A stretch of 16,265 nucleotides of DNA from Collinsella aerofaciens (GCA_030841765.1 JAUUSS010000050.1:1-16265); one strand, 5' to 3'. Shown: positions 1 to 7,388, counted from the stretch's first letter. Numbers and translations are program-made. Notes: generated by a model not told the origin, from the letters alone.

Positions 1-237
1 CCCGAGCAGGCTTACGATGTTGCTCGAGGCATCGGAGAGGTTGTTGAAAGCGTCGGCGATGAGGGAGACGGAGCCGGCGAGCAGGCCCGCGATGCCCTTG
101 GCCAGGCACAGGGTGATGTTGAGGCCAATGCAGACGAGGCTTGCGGAAAAGCCCGCGTTGGTGCGGCAAGATGCATCGACCGGCTCGCTCTCGCTGCCGG
201 GAACAAGCGTATGTACCAGCCGATTTACAAATAGCAT
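1..237 (-). CDS. Cation diffusion facilitator (CDF) family transporter, 5' part only
   Basis: Seen: the minus frame is open from an ATG at 237 to the window edge (79 codons). After a short cytoplasmic N-terminus it has a hydrophobic helix, then the stretch SLIADAFNNLSDASSNIV. This matches the start of CDF transporters, where the ADxxxNLSDA segment in the second helix supplies metal-site aspartates. Known: CDF proteins are membrane antiporters that export Zn2+, Mn2+, Fe2+ or similar ions in exchange for protons. The histidine often found in this motif is Asn here, as in many Gram-positive members, and the metal cannot be inferred. Start choice: GAGGA (250-246) lies 8 nt before ATG 237. An in-frame ATG at 258 has no Shine-Dalgarno sequence. 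The rest of the gene, including its cytoplasmic domain, is outside the window. Confidence 0.8.
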   Translation of the reverse strand, partial: MLFVNRLVHTLVPGSESEPVDASCRTNAGFSASLVCIGLNITLCLAKGIAGLLAGSVSLIADAFNNLSDASSNIVSLLG

Positions 238-363
238 AGCGGTCGTCCTCACAATCATGTTTAAGGGGATAGTGTAGCTCGCGCGGGGGCGCCGTGCACC
301 GATGCTCAGAAAATGCAGCAATAGTCTGCCGGTGCTAACGAGCGAGCCTTCTCGTCTGCCTGG

Positions 364-427
364 GTGGTCCATTTTGGGCCACATGGGTATGGGCATGTGC
401 CTGTTTGCTCGACATACTTAATGTCGA
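364..427. promoter_or_regulatory. Intergenic inverted repeats upstream of the zinc-ribbon gene
   Basis: The gap 238-454 between the divergent CDF and zinc-ribbon genes contains two inverted repeats. One is GTGGTCC-ATTTT-GGGCCAC at 364-382, with one G-T pair. The other is a perfect 7-bp repeat, TCGACAT-ACTTA-ATGTCGA, at 409-427, ending just before the AAAGGAGG ribosome site at 439-446. The second could be an operator or a leader hairpin. The segment TGGGCCACATGG at 375-386 resembles the motif upstream of the two lipoprotein genes. I found no convincing -35/-10 pair. Function is unknown. Confidence 0.3.
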
Positions 428-454
428 CAGCTTTGTGCAAAGGAGGACGTTTTC

Positions 455-1792
455 ATGGACGAGATGTTTGCCATTAAATGTCAAAACTGCGGCGGCCCTA
501 TGTACTCGCACCAAGCTAAGCGCAGCTTTGAGTGCGCTTATTGCGGTGCGGTCATTCCGTGGCAGGCGGACGCCGGAGAGCCCAAGAGCGCTTTGGGCAT
601 TCGCCATACGCCGTTGACGGTAGTGGATGGACTGCTCAAGCTCACCCATGTGTCGCAGCTCGAGCGCCCGGAGGACCCGGACTGGTATTTCTTCAATTCG
701 CACTGGCGCAATCAGTCGGTCCTGGAACATCTGCTGTGGGAGGATTGCGGCACGGCGCAGGAGTTCCAAGAGGCCACGCATGTGAGCATTCCTTGCCCCT
801 TCTGCGGAGCGTCCTTTGAGGGCGAGTCAACGCAGCGCGTGTTTGAGTGCCCGTCCTGCGGCAACAAGATCGGCATTGCCGACCTGCTCAAGCCCGGTAC
901 CTTCAGCAAGCGTCTGACCATGGGCGTGGGTGCGGAGTATGTGCCGGAGCAGGGCATTCCCTGCGAAATCTCGCCGCAGCAGGCACGTGCCAACGCGCTG
1001 CAGCTGGTGCGCCAGTACCCCGACGCCTTTGCCGGGCACGACGTGGAAGATGCGATCCAAAACGACATGATGCTCTTCTATTTCCCCATGGCGCTGGCGG
1101 ACCTGCGCATGATGGCGTCCTTCCCGGGCAAGGGCCTGAGCAAGGAGACCTTGGTGTACTACGAGGTGCTCGACTGGGCATATCCCAGGGCAAGCTACCT
1201 GGACGTTCGCCTCATGGGCATTTTGGAGCCGTGGGACTTTGCCAAGGTTGGGCCGTTTGACCCGGCCATGCAGGAAGGTGACTTTCGCGTTGTCTCCGTC
1301 GATGCGTCTACCAAGGACCAGGTGGTTATTGATAAGTTGGCGCTCGACGTTGCGGGCAACGACGCCGAGGCGGTGCTGGGGTTCAATAAAAAGAGCATCC
1401 GCACGTGGGCGCGCAAGGCCCGCAAGCACAAGGACGGCTTGGTTATGGTGCCGGTGTATTTTGTCGATCGTCCTGCCTCGGATAGTCGCGATGGCGAACA
1501 GGTGCGCATCGCCGTGAACGGCCAGACGGGCCGCGCGGCTGCGGTGGTGTTTAGTGACAAGCGCGAGACGCATGTGGTGGCACCGCTCAATCCCAACGTG
1601 ATGCTGTCGAGCGAAAGCACCGTGCACGCCACGCCCATCGAGGTCAAATACGTTAAATCGCCGTTCCTATACCAGATCGTACGCCGTGGAGGCGGCGAGC
1701 AGCCGCGACAGGTGGCGGCCGCAGCCGAGGGTTCCTACCGAGAGGAGAAGCCCAAACGCCGCGGTCTGCTGGGTGCGCTATTTGGGAAGTAG
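455..1792 (+). CDS. Protein with two zinc ribbons, function unknown
   Basis: Seen: 445 aa. The ATG is preceded by AAAGGAGG with 8-nt spacing. Two Cys4 zinc ribbons occupy the first third: C9-x2-C12 with C27-x2-C30, and C114-x2-C117 with C132-x2-C135. Both have the CxxCG knuckles of TFIIB-like or rubredoxin-like ribbons. About 300 residues without a family I recognise follow. The C-terminus is a proline- and lysine-rich linker ending in a short basic-hydrophobic tail, KRRGLLGALFGK. There is no signal peptide or membrane helix, so the protein is probably cytoplasmic. The tail could hold it to the membrane or to a partner (inference). Similar proteins are usually labelled 'TFIIB-type zinc ribbon-containing' in genomes, which describes the fold and does not imply transcription initiation. 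It appears to be monocistronic, with a terminator about 190 nt downstream. Confidence 0.85.
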   Translation: MDEMFAIKCQNCGGPMYSHQAKRSFECAYCGAVIPWQADAGEPKSALGIRHTPLTVVDGLLKLTHVSQLERPEDPDWYFFNSHWRNQSVLEHLLWEDCGTAQEFQEATHVSIPCPFCGASFEGESTQRVFECPSCGNKIGIADLLKPGTFSKRLTMGVGAEYVPEQGIPCEISPQQARANALQLVRQYPDAFAGHDVEDAIQNDMMLFYFPMALADLRMMASFPGKGLSKETLVYYEVLDWAYPRASYLDVRLMGILEPWDFAKVGPFDPAMQEGDFRVVSVDASTKDQVVIDKLALDVAGNDAEAVLGFNKKSIRTWARKARKHKDGLVMVPVYFVDRPASDSRDGEQVRIAVNGQTGRAAAVVFSDKRETHVVAPLNPNVMLSSESTVHATPIEVKYVKSPFLYQIVRRGGGEQPRQVAAAAEGSYREEKPKRRGLLGALFGK

Positions 1793-1985
1793 GGAAGCGC
1801 AGCACGGGACGGCTCGCAGGCATGGGGGCTGCCATCCGGTAGTTTGGCAGGGGGTAGATGTAAATAAACGGTGGACCGGCTGCAAAAGGGCCGCCTCGCT
1901 GGGCAAGATCAGGTTGTGCCACGGAACCCGCTCCTCAGTTAGTCACACTTCGGAAGCGCGGGCAACGCAGGTGCAAGTGTCTTGA

Positions 1986-2009
1986 GGGCCGGCTGCAACC
2001 GGCCCTTTT
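1986..2009 (+). terminator. Rho-independent terminator
   Basis: Perfect 7-bp GC stem GGGCCGG (1986-1992) and CCGGCCC (1999-2005), with a CTGCAA loop and then TTTTC. The T-run lies only on the plus side, so it ends plus-strand transcripts from the zinc-ribbon gene or from a small RNA downstream of it. Confidence 0.8.
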
Positions 2010-2032
2010 CTGTGACAGCCAATGGATCCACA

Positions 2033-2137
2033 TCAGACGAAGGCCGCGTCTTTGCCTGTCAGGTCACGCTCGCCAGCCACGGCTAGAATGTCGTTGCCGG
2101 CGTCCATGACCGGTATTGTTTCGTAGCGTGCGTCGCA
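2033..2137 (-). pseudogene. Possible 3' remnant of an unknown gene
   Basis: On the minus strand, one frame closed by TGA at 2035-2033 has host-like codon use. It contains ATG 2107 followed by 23 codons reading MDAGNDILAVAGERDLTGKD and four more residues. Upstream codons (YETIPV) continue sensibly, but further up the frame turns into arginine runs and has no start. I do not recognise the family. It may be the tail of a decayed gene, or chance. Confidence 0.2.
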
Positions 2138-2187
2138 ACCGCGAGTGCGCCTGCGACGGCTGCGGCGGTTTCGGTCGCAACGTGCTG

Positions 2188-3240
2188 CTACCCTTGCGTT
2201 TCGCCATTGGTCGCTTCGTTGATGGCGCGGTACTCGGCGCTTAGTTCGCGCGCCAGCTCTTCCTTGCTTGGAAGATACGGCAGGTATTTGGCGGCAAACA
2301 CTTGGTCGTTGTCTTCGGGCAGCGTGTACTCGACGATCGAATCGCTTTTGTCCGCGCAGAGCACGATGCCTATGGGCGGATTGTCGCCTTCGTTCATGAG
2401 CTCGCGCGTGTAGTAGTTCACATACATTTGCATCTGGCCCAGGTCCTGATGCGTAAGGTCATCGGTCTTAAGGTCGATGAGCACGAAGCAGCGCATCAGA
2501 TAGTTGTAAAAAACAAGGTCAATATAGAAATGGCGTCCATCAAAGGTGATGCGCTTTTGGCGCGCCTCGAAAGCGAAGCCACGGCCAAGCTCCAGCAGGA
2601 ACTTCTGAAGATGCGTGATGAGCGCCTGCTCTAGATCGCTCTCGCGAAACGTAGCATCGTCCGAGAAACCTAAAAACTCCAGTACATATGGGTCGCGGAT
2701 GATATCCTCGGGGCGACGAGCCGGGGCGCTCTCTTGGATTTCCTGGGTGACGGCCTCTTTGTCCTTGCTGGCAAGTAGGCGCTCGCGGAACATGGTGTTG
2801 ATCTGGCGTTCGAGCTGACGCGTGCTCCAGCGAGAATCGGCGCATTCGTTCATGTACCAGGTGCGAGCATCAGGGTCGGTTATACGCGATAACCTGCGGT
2901 AATGTGTCCAATTCAATTCGGAACGCAGCGCGTTCCGGATTGGGAACGCAAGATAAAACTGACGCATGTATCTTAAGCTTCTGGCGTTGAAGCCTCTGCC
3001 AAAATCCTTAGTCAATCTAACGGCAAGTTCGTCGATCAGTGCATCGCCATACTTGGCGCGCTCCTCTCCGCCCTGTTCATCAACAATACTCTTGCCGATC
3101 TCCCAATATGCCTCAACCATCGCAAAGTTAACGGCGGTATAGGCCTTGTCGCGAGCGGCGTTGAGAATCGAGGAGACCTGCTTGTAAAAACCTTCGGGCA
3201 CGATTGCCGATTCTCCACGGTTTACCAGTTCACCCATCAC
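2188..3240 (-). CDS. DUF1016 / YhcG-type PD-(D/E)xK nuclease-fold protein
   Basis: Seen: 350 aa with the two-part layout of this family. The N-terminal helical DUF1016 domain (about 15-165) has the typical YWEIGKSI and GRGFNARSLRYMRQFY segments. The C-terminal nuclease-fold domain (about 180-325) has ITFDGRHFYIDLVFYN with D241, followed by IDLKTD with D256 and K258, then QDLGQMQMYVNYY. Known: the family has the PD-(D/E)xK fold and includes E. coli YhcG. Members often sit near restriction or other defence genes, but the cellular role is not settled. Here it stands alone. The usual E of ExK is D, which I recall as common in this subgroup. Start: GTG 3240 or the adjacent ATG 3237. The nearest purine-rich site, GAGGAAA, is about 12 nt away, so the choice is uncertain. 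Confidence 0.88.
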   Translation of the reverse strand: MMGELVNRGESAIVPEGFYKQVSSILNAARDKAYTAVNFAMVEAYWEIGKSIVDEQGGEERAKYGDALIDELAVRLTKDFGRGFNARSLRYMRQFYLAFPIRNALRSELNWTHYRRLSRITDPDARTWYMNECADSRWSTRQLERQINTMFRERLLASKDKEAVTQEIQESAPARRPEDIIRDPYVLEFLGFSDDATFRESDLEQALITHLQKFLLELGRGFAFEARQKRITFDGRHFYIDLVFYNYLMRCFVLIDLKTDDLTHQDLGQMQMYVNYYTRELMNEGDNPPIGIVLCADKSDSIVEYTLPEDNDQVFAAKYLPYLPSKEELARELSAEYRAINEATNGETQG

Positions 3241-3330
3241 TGTCGCCCCACTTTCCTCTTGTGGAATGCATCTTTAACGCATTTAGTTTAAAGCCTCGCG
3301 CGGACACGAATTGCTATGTTGTCTGGCACC

Positions 3331-3360
3331 TTCGCATGGGAGCCTTGCGGTGGTTAAAAT
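3331..3360 (+). promoter_or_regulatory. Candidate promoter for the PH-like gene
   Basis: TTCGCA at 3331-3336, an 18-nt spacer, and TAAAAT at 3355-3360. Transcription would begin near 3367. This is downstream of the GTG at 3361, which supports the ATG at 3406 as the true start. Confidence 0.45.
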
Positions 3361-3405
3361 GTGACCATAGAGGCAGTTTTAGCGAACCCCGCGGGAGTGA
3401 CGCGT

Positions 3406-3675
3406 ATGGACAACAACACGCTGCTGTTCCAGGACAAAGGTTCGGGTAGGTTTAAAGACGTCAAGATCTACCCTAACCGCATTGAGGTACTCAAGAAGGG
3501 CACTTTTGGCGGCAAGCACACCGAGATTGTCTACCTTAAGGACATCACGGGGGTCAGCAGGATCAAGGGCCGCGACGTTTTCCTACGTAACAGGCTGTTG
3601 ACTGCCTGTGTCTTTAGTCTGAGCAGCCGCTCCCAAGCTCAGAAGTTCGTGAATGCGCTGAACATGGTGATGTAG
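3406..3675 (+). CDS. Small PH-like domain protein, function unknown
   Basis: Seen: 89 aa from ATG 3406, which has GGGAGTGA 7-10 nt upstream. The same frame is open back to GTG 3361 (104 aa), but that codon lies before the likely transcription start and has a weaker ribosome site. The protein is a run of short beta strands (NTLLFQDKG, VKIYPNRIEVLKKG, HTEIVYLKDITGVSRI, DVFLRN, ACVFSL) ending in a helix, SRSQAQKFVNALNMVM. This is the pattern of a single bacterial pleckstrin-homology-like domain such as those in DUF4429 or SHOCT-linked proteins. There is no signal peptide or membrane segment. The assignment is by pattern only and the ligand is unknown. The gene converges on the PI-PLC gene with a shared hairpin between them. 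Confidence 0.65.
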   Translation: MDNNTLLFQDKGSGRFKDVKIYPNRIEVLKKGTFGGKHTEIVYLKDITGVSRIKGRDVFLRNRLLTACVFSLSSRSQAQKFVNALNMVM

Positions 3676-3699
3676 CCGATAACGGTGTTCGGGCTAAGG

Positions 3700-3738
3700 T
3701 AAAAATCGGGGCGCAGAACGGTATTCTGCGCCCCGATT
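3700..3738 (-). terminator. Strong terminator hairpin between convergent genes
   Basis: Perfect 15-bp inverted repeat AATCGGGGCGCAGAA (3704-3718) and TTCTGCGCCCCGATT (3724-3738) with a CGGTA loop. On the minus strand it runs into TTTTTACC, so it is an intrinsic terminator for the PI-PLC gene ending at 3768. On the plus strand only GATTGAGTTAA follows, so it would be a weaker stop for the PH-like gene. Confidence 0.85.
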
Positions 3739-3767
3739 GAGTTAATGCGCCCAAAAGACTGGCTTGC

Positions 3768-6248
3768 CTATTCGTTAACGTCCTCGGTATTGTCGCGGGC
3801 ATTGGCAAGCATCGCCGCGCCGGCGACCGTCGTCGCCACGGCGGCGGCAGCGAGCCCGGCGGCAACGCCAGAGTCGTCGCCCGTGTCGGCGAGTTTTCCG
3901 CCCGAGCCCTTGCCCTTGTTGCCCTTACCATTCTTATCAGCGCTGCCTGCGTTGGAACCCGTGCCGCTGCCGGTGCCGGCGCCGCCTGCACTGTCCGAGG
4001 CCGCTACGGTAAAGCTTGCGGCTCCGTCGGTGGCAAGCGTGTAGTTTTGCGCCGCGTCGCCCAACAGGTCTTTCGCACGCACCCAATACGTCCCTGCGGC
4101 AAATGCCTCGCCCTCGGCCATCGCCGTTCCCGGAGCGTCGTTCGCGTCGTGCACAAACTCGAGCTGGGCCGTGCAGGCATCGGTTTCGAGCTTGCCCTCG
4201 AGTGATGCCGCAATCTTGGCGCGCACGTCTTCGCCGGCCTTAAGGCCTTCGAGTCCCTCAAAATGGGGCGTCAGCGCGCGTGGATCGATATCGATGGGCA
4301 CAGAGCCCTGCAGCCCCGTAACGGTCTCGTTGCCCAGGGCGTCGACATCCACATATTCGATGGCAAACGCATGGCCCGAAGCCGCCACGTTGAGTACGTT
4401 GCTGCTGTCGACAAGGCGGAAATGACCCTCGCCAACGGTCTTGCCGTCCTGGAGCGAGGCGTCGCTCAGCGAGTTGCCATATGTCATGTGCATGCGGGCT
4501 GGGAGGTAGCACGAAGCTGTCTGCTTGTGCTGCGTATCGTAATTGCGCTGGTAGATGCTCCGGGCCAGCGCCGCATCAACAAAGTCGGATGCGATGATGC
4601 CAATGTGCTTGAGGTAATCTGACTTTGTTTTCTCGTTGCCGCTGGGGTTGATGTACGGGCTCTTATACAGATGCTCATTGACTACTCGTGCCGAGGTAAA
4701 AGGATTGCCTCCATGCGACAAGCCCGTGCAGCTGGTGTAGTTGATAGACCAGCAACGCTCCTGGACTTGCACCGTGGCCCCGGCATCGTCCACGACGTCC
4801 ACCTTGTTGCGCGTGCGCCCGGTCGTTTCCTTCAGCGCATTATCGACCCAACTGAGCTTGTCGGTTCCCGTGAGTTTGTACTTGTCCTGGGCATATACCT
4901 TGGTGCAATAGGGCTCTTCATTGCCCGTTTCCCCTATGGCTTCAAATCCCCGCGCGTCTTGGACGAGACACATCGACTGCCCGGAATGCGCCTTGATTTT
5001 GTCATCCCATTGGGTGAGGTCGAGGCCCCACGTGTGGCCGCTTACGCTGTTGCCGGCGAGCCCAAATCGACGCAGCAGGACAATCTTTCCGCGCACCTCG
5101 CCCAGCGTGGGGACGTGGCCCGATGTGTAGAACAGGTTGGGGTTATCGGCCATAACCTTGGCGAAGGCCGTCGTTATGCTTTCGTCGGTAGCCTCATCGT
5201 TGCCGCGCGATGCGAGCATGATAAGCGCTTCTGACGGGTTTTCGTTCAAAAACTTTTTGAAGTACCTGATGACATCGGAAAGATGCAAAAAGTGCCCGTC
5301 TTTTTTAAGCAGATAGAAAATTCCGTGGTCGATGCCGGGGTCATCGCCCTTTCCGAGCCGGATATCAAAATAGCGGATTCCCTCGAGCAACTGCGTGGGA
5401 ATGTAATCCTGCTGGCATTTTACTTGCGAGGATTGGGGCTCAGTGTCGTTGTCCACGCTGCAGGTGCCCGAATCGTGCGTACCCGGGATGCTCAGCTCGT
5501 CGAGGAACTTGTTGTCGGCGACGTATTTCATCCAACATGGCCCATCGACGTAGCTGCTGTACGTGATCCAGTCGAGGCTGCTAACCGTGGCATCGTTCTT
5601 TTTCATGTCGTAACCGATAAGTTCGAGCTCCCACGGAATGCTCTTACTCTTATGGCAGATCTTATTGTTGTCCTGGTGTTTGCCGTTCGATTCTATTGCC
5701 AGGTACTTAATGTCTTTTTTCTCGGTTTCTTTCTCGACCGTGCGGTCTCGGATGATGTAGGTTCCGTTTGATTGACGCTCGAACGCAAAAGCGCGGCTGG
5801 GCTTGTTGTCATACTCGCCGCCCCATACGTGGATGACCTTTCCATCTTTGTCCGAGTCGTCGTCGACCGACCAAATGCTGTAGCCCGTCTTTTTATGCTC
5901 TTCGAAATTGAGCAAGGTGCGGATGGCGTACCAGTTTGTATCGTCATTCTTGGTCGTTACGTTCTCAAGGATGAGCTTGCTGGACGTGCCGTCGTTAAAC
6001 AGGTGACAGACGTTGCCGCGAACGTTGCCGTCTTGGTTGACGCTCGCGGTGCGAAAATAGCCCGCGGGGCGAAGGCGAATGACGAAATTGTGGAGGCTGT
6101 CCGACGCTGTGGCAGCGTCGTCTGCAAATGCCGCGCGCACGGGAAGGCCCAATCCCGCGGTTTCGGGCAGGCTTACAAAAGGCGACAATGCTGCGAGTCC
6201 TAGGCCCAGCGTAAATGCTCGGCGGCTGATGGCATGGTGTTCGGTCAT
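3768..6248 (-). CDS. Exported, wall-anchored PI-PLC X-domain phosphodiesterase with lectin-like N-terminus
   Basis: Seen: 826 aa. The N-terminus has a twin-arginine motif, SRRAF (8-12), then a hydrophobic helix and an AFA cleavage region (about 40-42), so Tat export is likely. Residues 52-215 are beta-rich with repeated W and Q/N-K patterns resembling a ricin-type beta-trefoil (inference). The catalytic domain starts near 225: LSIPGTHDSGT with H258, YFDIRLG with R297, and IDHGIF with H308. These match His32, Arg69 and His82 of Bacillus PI-PLC. Beta-rich modules occupy about 600-750. A Gly/Ser/Lys linker follows, then LADTG (786-790), a hydrophobic helix and a charged tail, which form a sortase signal of the LAxTG class-E type. 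Known: the family cleaves phosphatidylinositol or GPI anchors by acid-base catalysis. Its target here is unknown; host or diet lipids are possible. GGAGA precedes the ATG by 5 nt. The segment 5270-6000 is visibly AT- and Lys-richer than its neighbours. Confidence 0.88.
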   Translation of the reverse strand: MTEHHAISRRAFTLGLGLAALSPFVSLPETAGLGLPVRAAFADDAATASDSLHNFVIRLRPAGYFRTASVNQDGNVRGNVCHLFNDGTSSKLILENVTTKNDDTNWYAIRTLLNFEEHKKTGYSIWSVDDDSDKDGKVIHVWGGEYDNKPSRAFAFERQSNGTYIIRDRTVEKETEKKDIKYLAIESNGKHQDNNKICHKSKSIPWELELIGYDMKKNDATVSSLDWITYSSYVDGPCWMKYVADNKFLDELSIPGTHDSGTCSVDNDTEPQSSQVKCQQDYIPTQLLEGIRYFDIRLGKGDDPGIDHGIFYLLKKDGHFLHLSDVIRYFKKFLNENPSEALIMLASRGNDEATDESITTAFAKVMADNPNLFYTSGHVPTLGEVRGKIVLLRRFGLAGNSVSGHTWGLDLTQWDDKIKAHSGQSMCLVQDARGFEAIGETGNEEPYCTKVYAQDKYKLTGTDKLSWVDNALKETTGRTRNKVDVVDDAGATVQVQERCWSINYTSCTGLSHGGNPFTSARVVNEHLYKSPYINPSGNEKTKSDYLKHIGIIASDFVDAALARSIYQRNYDTQHKQTASCYLPARMHMTYGNSLSDASLQDGKTVGEGHFRLVDSSNVLNVAASGHAFAIEYVDVDALGNETVTGLQGSVPIDIDPRALTPHFEGLEGLKAGEDVRAKIAASLEGKLETDACTAQLEFVHDANDAPGTAMAEGEAFAAGTYWVRAKDLLGDAAQNYTLATDGAASFTVAASDSAGGAGTGSGTGSNAGSADKNGKGNKGKGSGGKLADTGDDSGVAAGLAAAAVATTVAGAAMLANARDNTEDVNE

Positions 6249-6553
6249 AACTTCTCCATTCGCAGAGTGCGGTTATGCGATAGTTTTGGTCACTATACTG
6301 CCCAGATGTTTAAAGATGCTGGTTTAATTGTCTGCGCGGCGCAATAAATCGGTGGGCGGACGTGTTGGGGTGTTTGTCGTTTTCGTACTGTTGCCACATT
6401 TGGGGCGGTTCCGGCGTCCGGCATCCTCGCGTTCGTCGGCTACAGGCATAAGAAAGGGAGGGTCGGTTTACCGGCCCTCCCTGGGTACGAAGCGCTGGGG
6501 TACCGTCGCTTGTTTGCACTGCGACCGTGTTTCCCGTTGCGCTCGCCAGTCGC
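6249..6553. other. Intergenic region upstream of the PI-PLC gene
   Basis: This gap holds the leader of the PI-PLC gene and the terminator of the first lipoprotein gene (6447-6482). A TATAGT at 6297-6292 on the minus strand is a possible -10 box for the PI-PLC gene, but no matching -35 box lies 16-18 nt upstream. No supported gene was found. Confidence 0.4.
6447..6482 (-). terminator. Terminator of the first lipoprotein gene
   Basis: Minus-strand stem AGGGAGGG-C-CGG and CCG-A-CCCTCCCT with a TAAA loop (6455-6482) and one mismatch, followed by TTCTTAT. It lies about 70 nt after the stop of the 6554-7147 gene. Confidence 0.7.
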
Positions 6554-7147
6554 TTAGCGCTTGATCTCGATATCGTCGAGCTTGACGTCCATGGCCTCGG
6601 TCTTGGCCTCGGCGATGTCGTCGGCAAATTCCAGAGACTTCATCATGGTCTCGACGGCGTCCTTGTGCTCCTCGACGTTGTCGATACGCACATACACACT
6701 GCCGCCGTCAACGTCGGTGAAGTATTCGGTCGTTACGCCGCCCGAGTGTGTATAGGAAGCGTTGCGCCAAGTCTTGCCGTTGTACTTGACGGGGTCATTC
6801 TCGGTCCACTCAAAGCTGGCATTCCACTTTGCCTCGTAGTCGAACAGTTCATCGGCGTTCTTGTCAGAGTCGAAGACGGGGATGAAGCGATCGCTGGCGT
6901 GCTCGCTCTCGGTGAACTTAAACTGGGCCCTGTCGGCGGTGTCGCCTGCGACGTCGGTGATCTCGACGCCCTCGGGGACCTCGACCTTAAACCAAATGAA
7001 GTCGGTCCTCATATCCACGGCTGGCTTTTCTGCTCCGCCGCCACCTCCACTGCCGGTAGCGCCGCCGCTGCCACCGCAGCCCACCAGGGCAACCGCGGCA
7101 AAGAGACTGATGCAGAGGGTGAGAATCGCAAAGGCCTTCTTTTTCAT
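6554..7147 (-). CDS. Lipoprotein of unknown function, paralog A
   Basis: Seen: 197 aa. It has a signal peptide MKKKAFAILTLCISLFAAVA, a lipobox LVGC with C24, then a flexible Gly/Ser linker to about residue 40, so it should be tethered to the outer face of the membrane. The folded part begins with TDFIWFKVEVPEGVEI and ends with a helix and DVKLDDIEIKR. It has no cysteines after the lipobox and no motif I can name. It aligns along its whole length with the next gene, sharing FIWFKVE-PEGV, DRFIPV, YNGKTW and GSVYV. AGGAGGA lies 7 nt before the ATG. Each copy has its own terminator, so the two are separate transcription units or attenuated tandem genes. The product could be a sensor or adhesion subunit, but there is no evidence for either. 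Confidence 0.85.
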   Translation of the reverse strand: MKKKAFAILTLCISLFAAVALVGCGGSGGATGSGGGGGAEKPAVDMRTDFIWFKVEVPEGVEITDVAGDTADRAQFKFTESEHASDRFIPVFDSDKNADELFDYEAKWNASFEWTENDPVKYNGKTWRNASYTHSGGVTTEYFTDVDGGSVYVRIDNVEEHKDAVETMMKSLEFADDIAEAKTEAMDVKLDDIEIKR

Positions 7148-7219
7148 GGTCGTGTCCTCCTCGATCTGTAACCGCCCATGGATTACCTGCCTTTACTGTA
7201 CGCGTGGACGGCTCGCTAG

Positions 7220-7238
7220 GGTGGGCCATGTGTCCCAT
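7220..7238. promoter_or_regulatory. 19-bp motif shared upstream of both lipoprotein genes, copy 1
   Basis: GGTGGGCCATGTGTCCCAT, identical to 8186-8204. The core TGGGCCATGTGTCCCA is an imperfect palindrome (TGGG-x-CA-xx-TG-x-CCCA). It lies 73-91 nt upstream of the first lipoprotein start, a reasonable place for an operator. Confidence 0.45.
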
Positions 7239-7283
7239 TCTGAGGGCCGGATTTGCGCCGTTAAGTGGCAATATGCACGGGTC

Positions 7284-7319
7284 CAAAAGAGGGGAGGGCC
7301 GGTGCTGTCGGCCCTCCCC
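7284..7319 (-). terminator. Terminator of the second lipoprotein gene
   Basis: Perfect 11-bp stem GGGGAGGGCCG (7291-7301) and CGGCCCTCCCC (7309-7319) with a 7-nt loop. On the minus strand it is followed by TCTTTTGG. The stem sequence is close to that of the first copy's terminator, consistent with duplication of the whole unit. Confidence 0.85.
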
Positions 7320-7388
7320 GGGTTGGGCGCCCGTTGTTTTAATGGGGCGCATGTGCGCGGGTGCGCGTAGGCGCGTGCGGGTGTCCCG

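Larger units (their letters stand above)
1793..2187. other. Gene-free stretch with possible structured RNA and a coding remnant
   Basis: No complete gene is visible. The part 1860-2010 looks structured: ACACTT at about 1943 can pair with AAGTGT at about 1976, CCCGC with GCGGG inside it, and the 10-mer CCGGCTGCAA occurs twice (about 1875 and in the terminator at 1989). It could be a long 3' UTR or a small RNA ending at the 1986-2009 terminator. The conserved cores of SRP RNA and tmRNA are absent. The part 2033-2137 on the minus strand reads as a short coding-like tail, described separately. Nothing else was recognised. Confidence 0.4.

Noticed and set aside
1653..1922. An 89-codon minus frame across the end of the zinc-ribbon gene
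   Set aside because: It overlaps a well-supported gene and has proline/arginine-rich shadow composition with no start signal.
1860..2010. SRP RNA or tmRNA in the structured intergenic stretch
   Set aside because: The invariant SRP core with GGAAGGAAGC-like sequence and the tmRNA tag and acceptor features are absent. Only a generic structured RNA remains possible.
6387..6398. GTACTGTTGCCA, also present in the left arm of the inverted-repeat element
   Set aside because: Only 12 nt match and the flanks do not. This is not enough to call a decayed second copy.
6324..6449. A 41-codon minus frame downstream of the first lipoprotein gene
   Set aside because: Its ATG follows directly after the terminator hairpin with no Shine-Dalgarno sequence, and the product is low-complexity.
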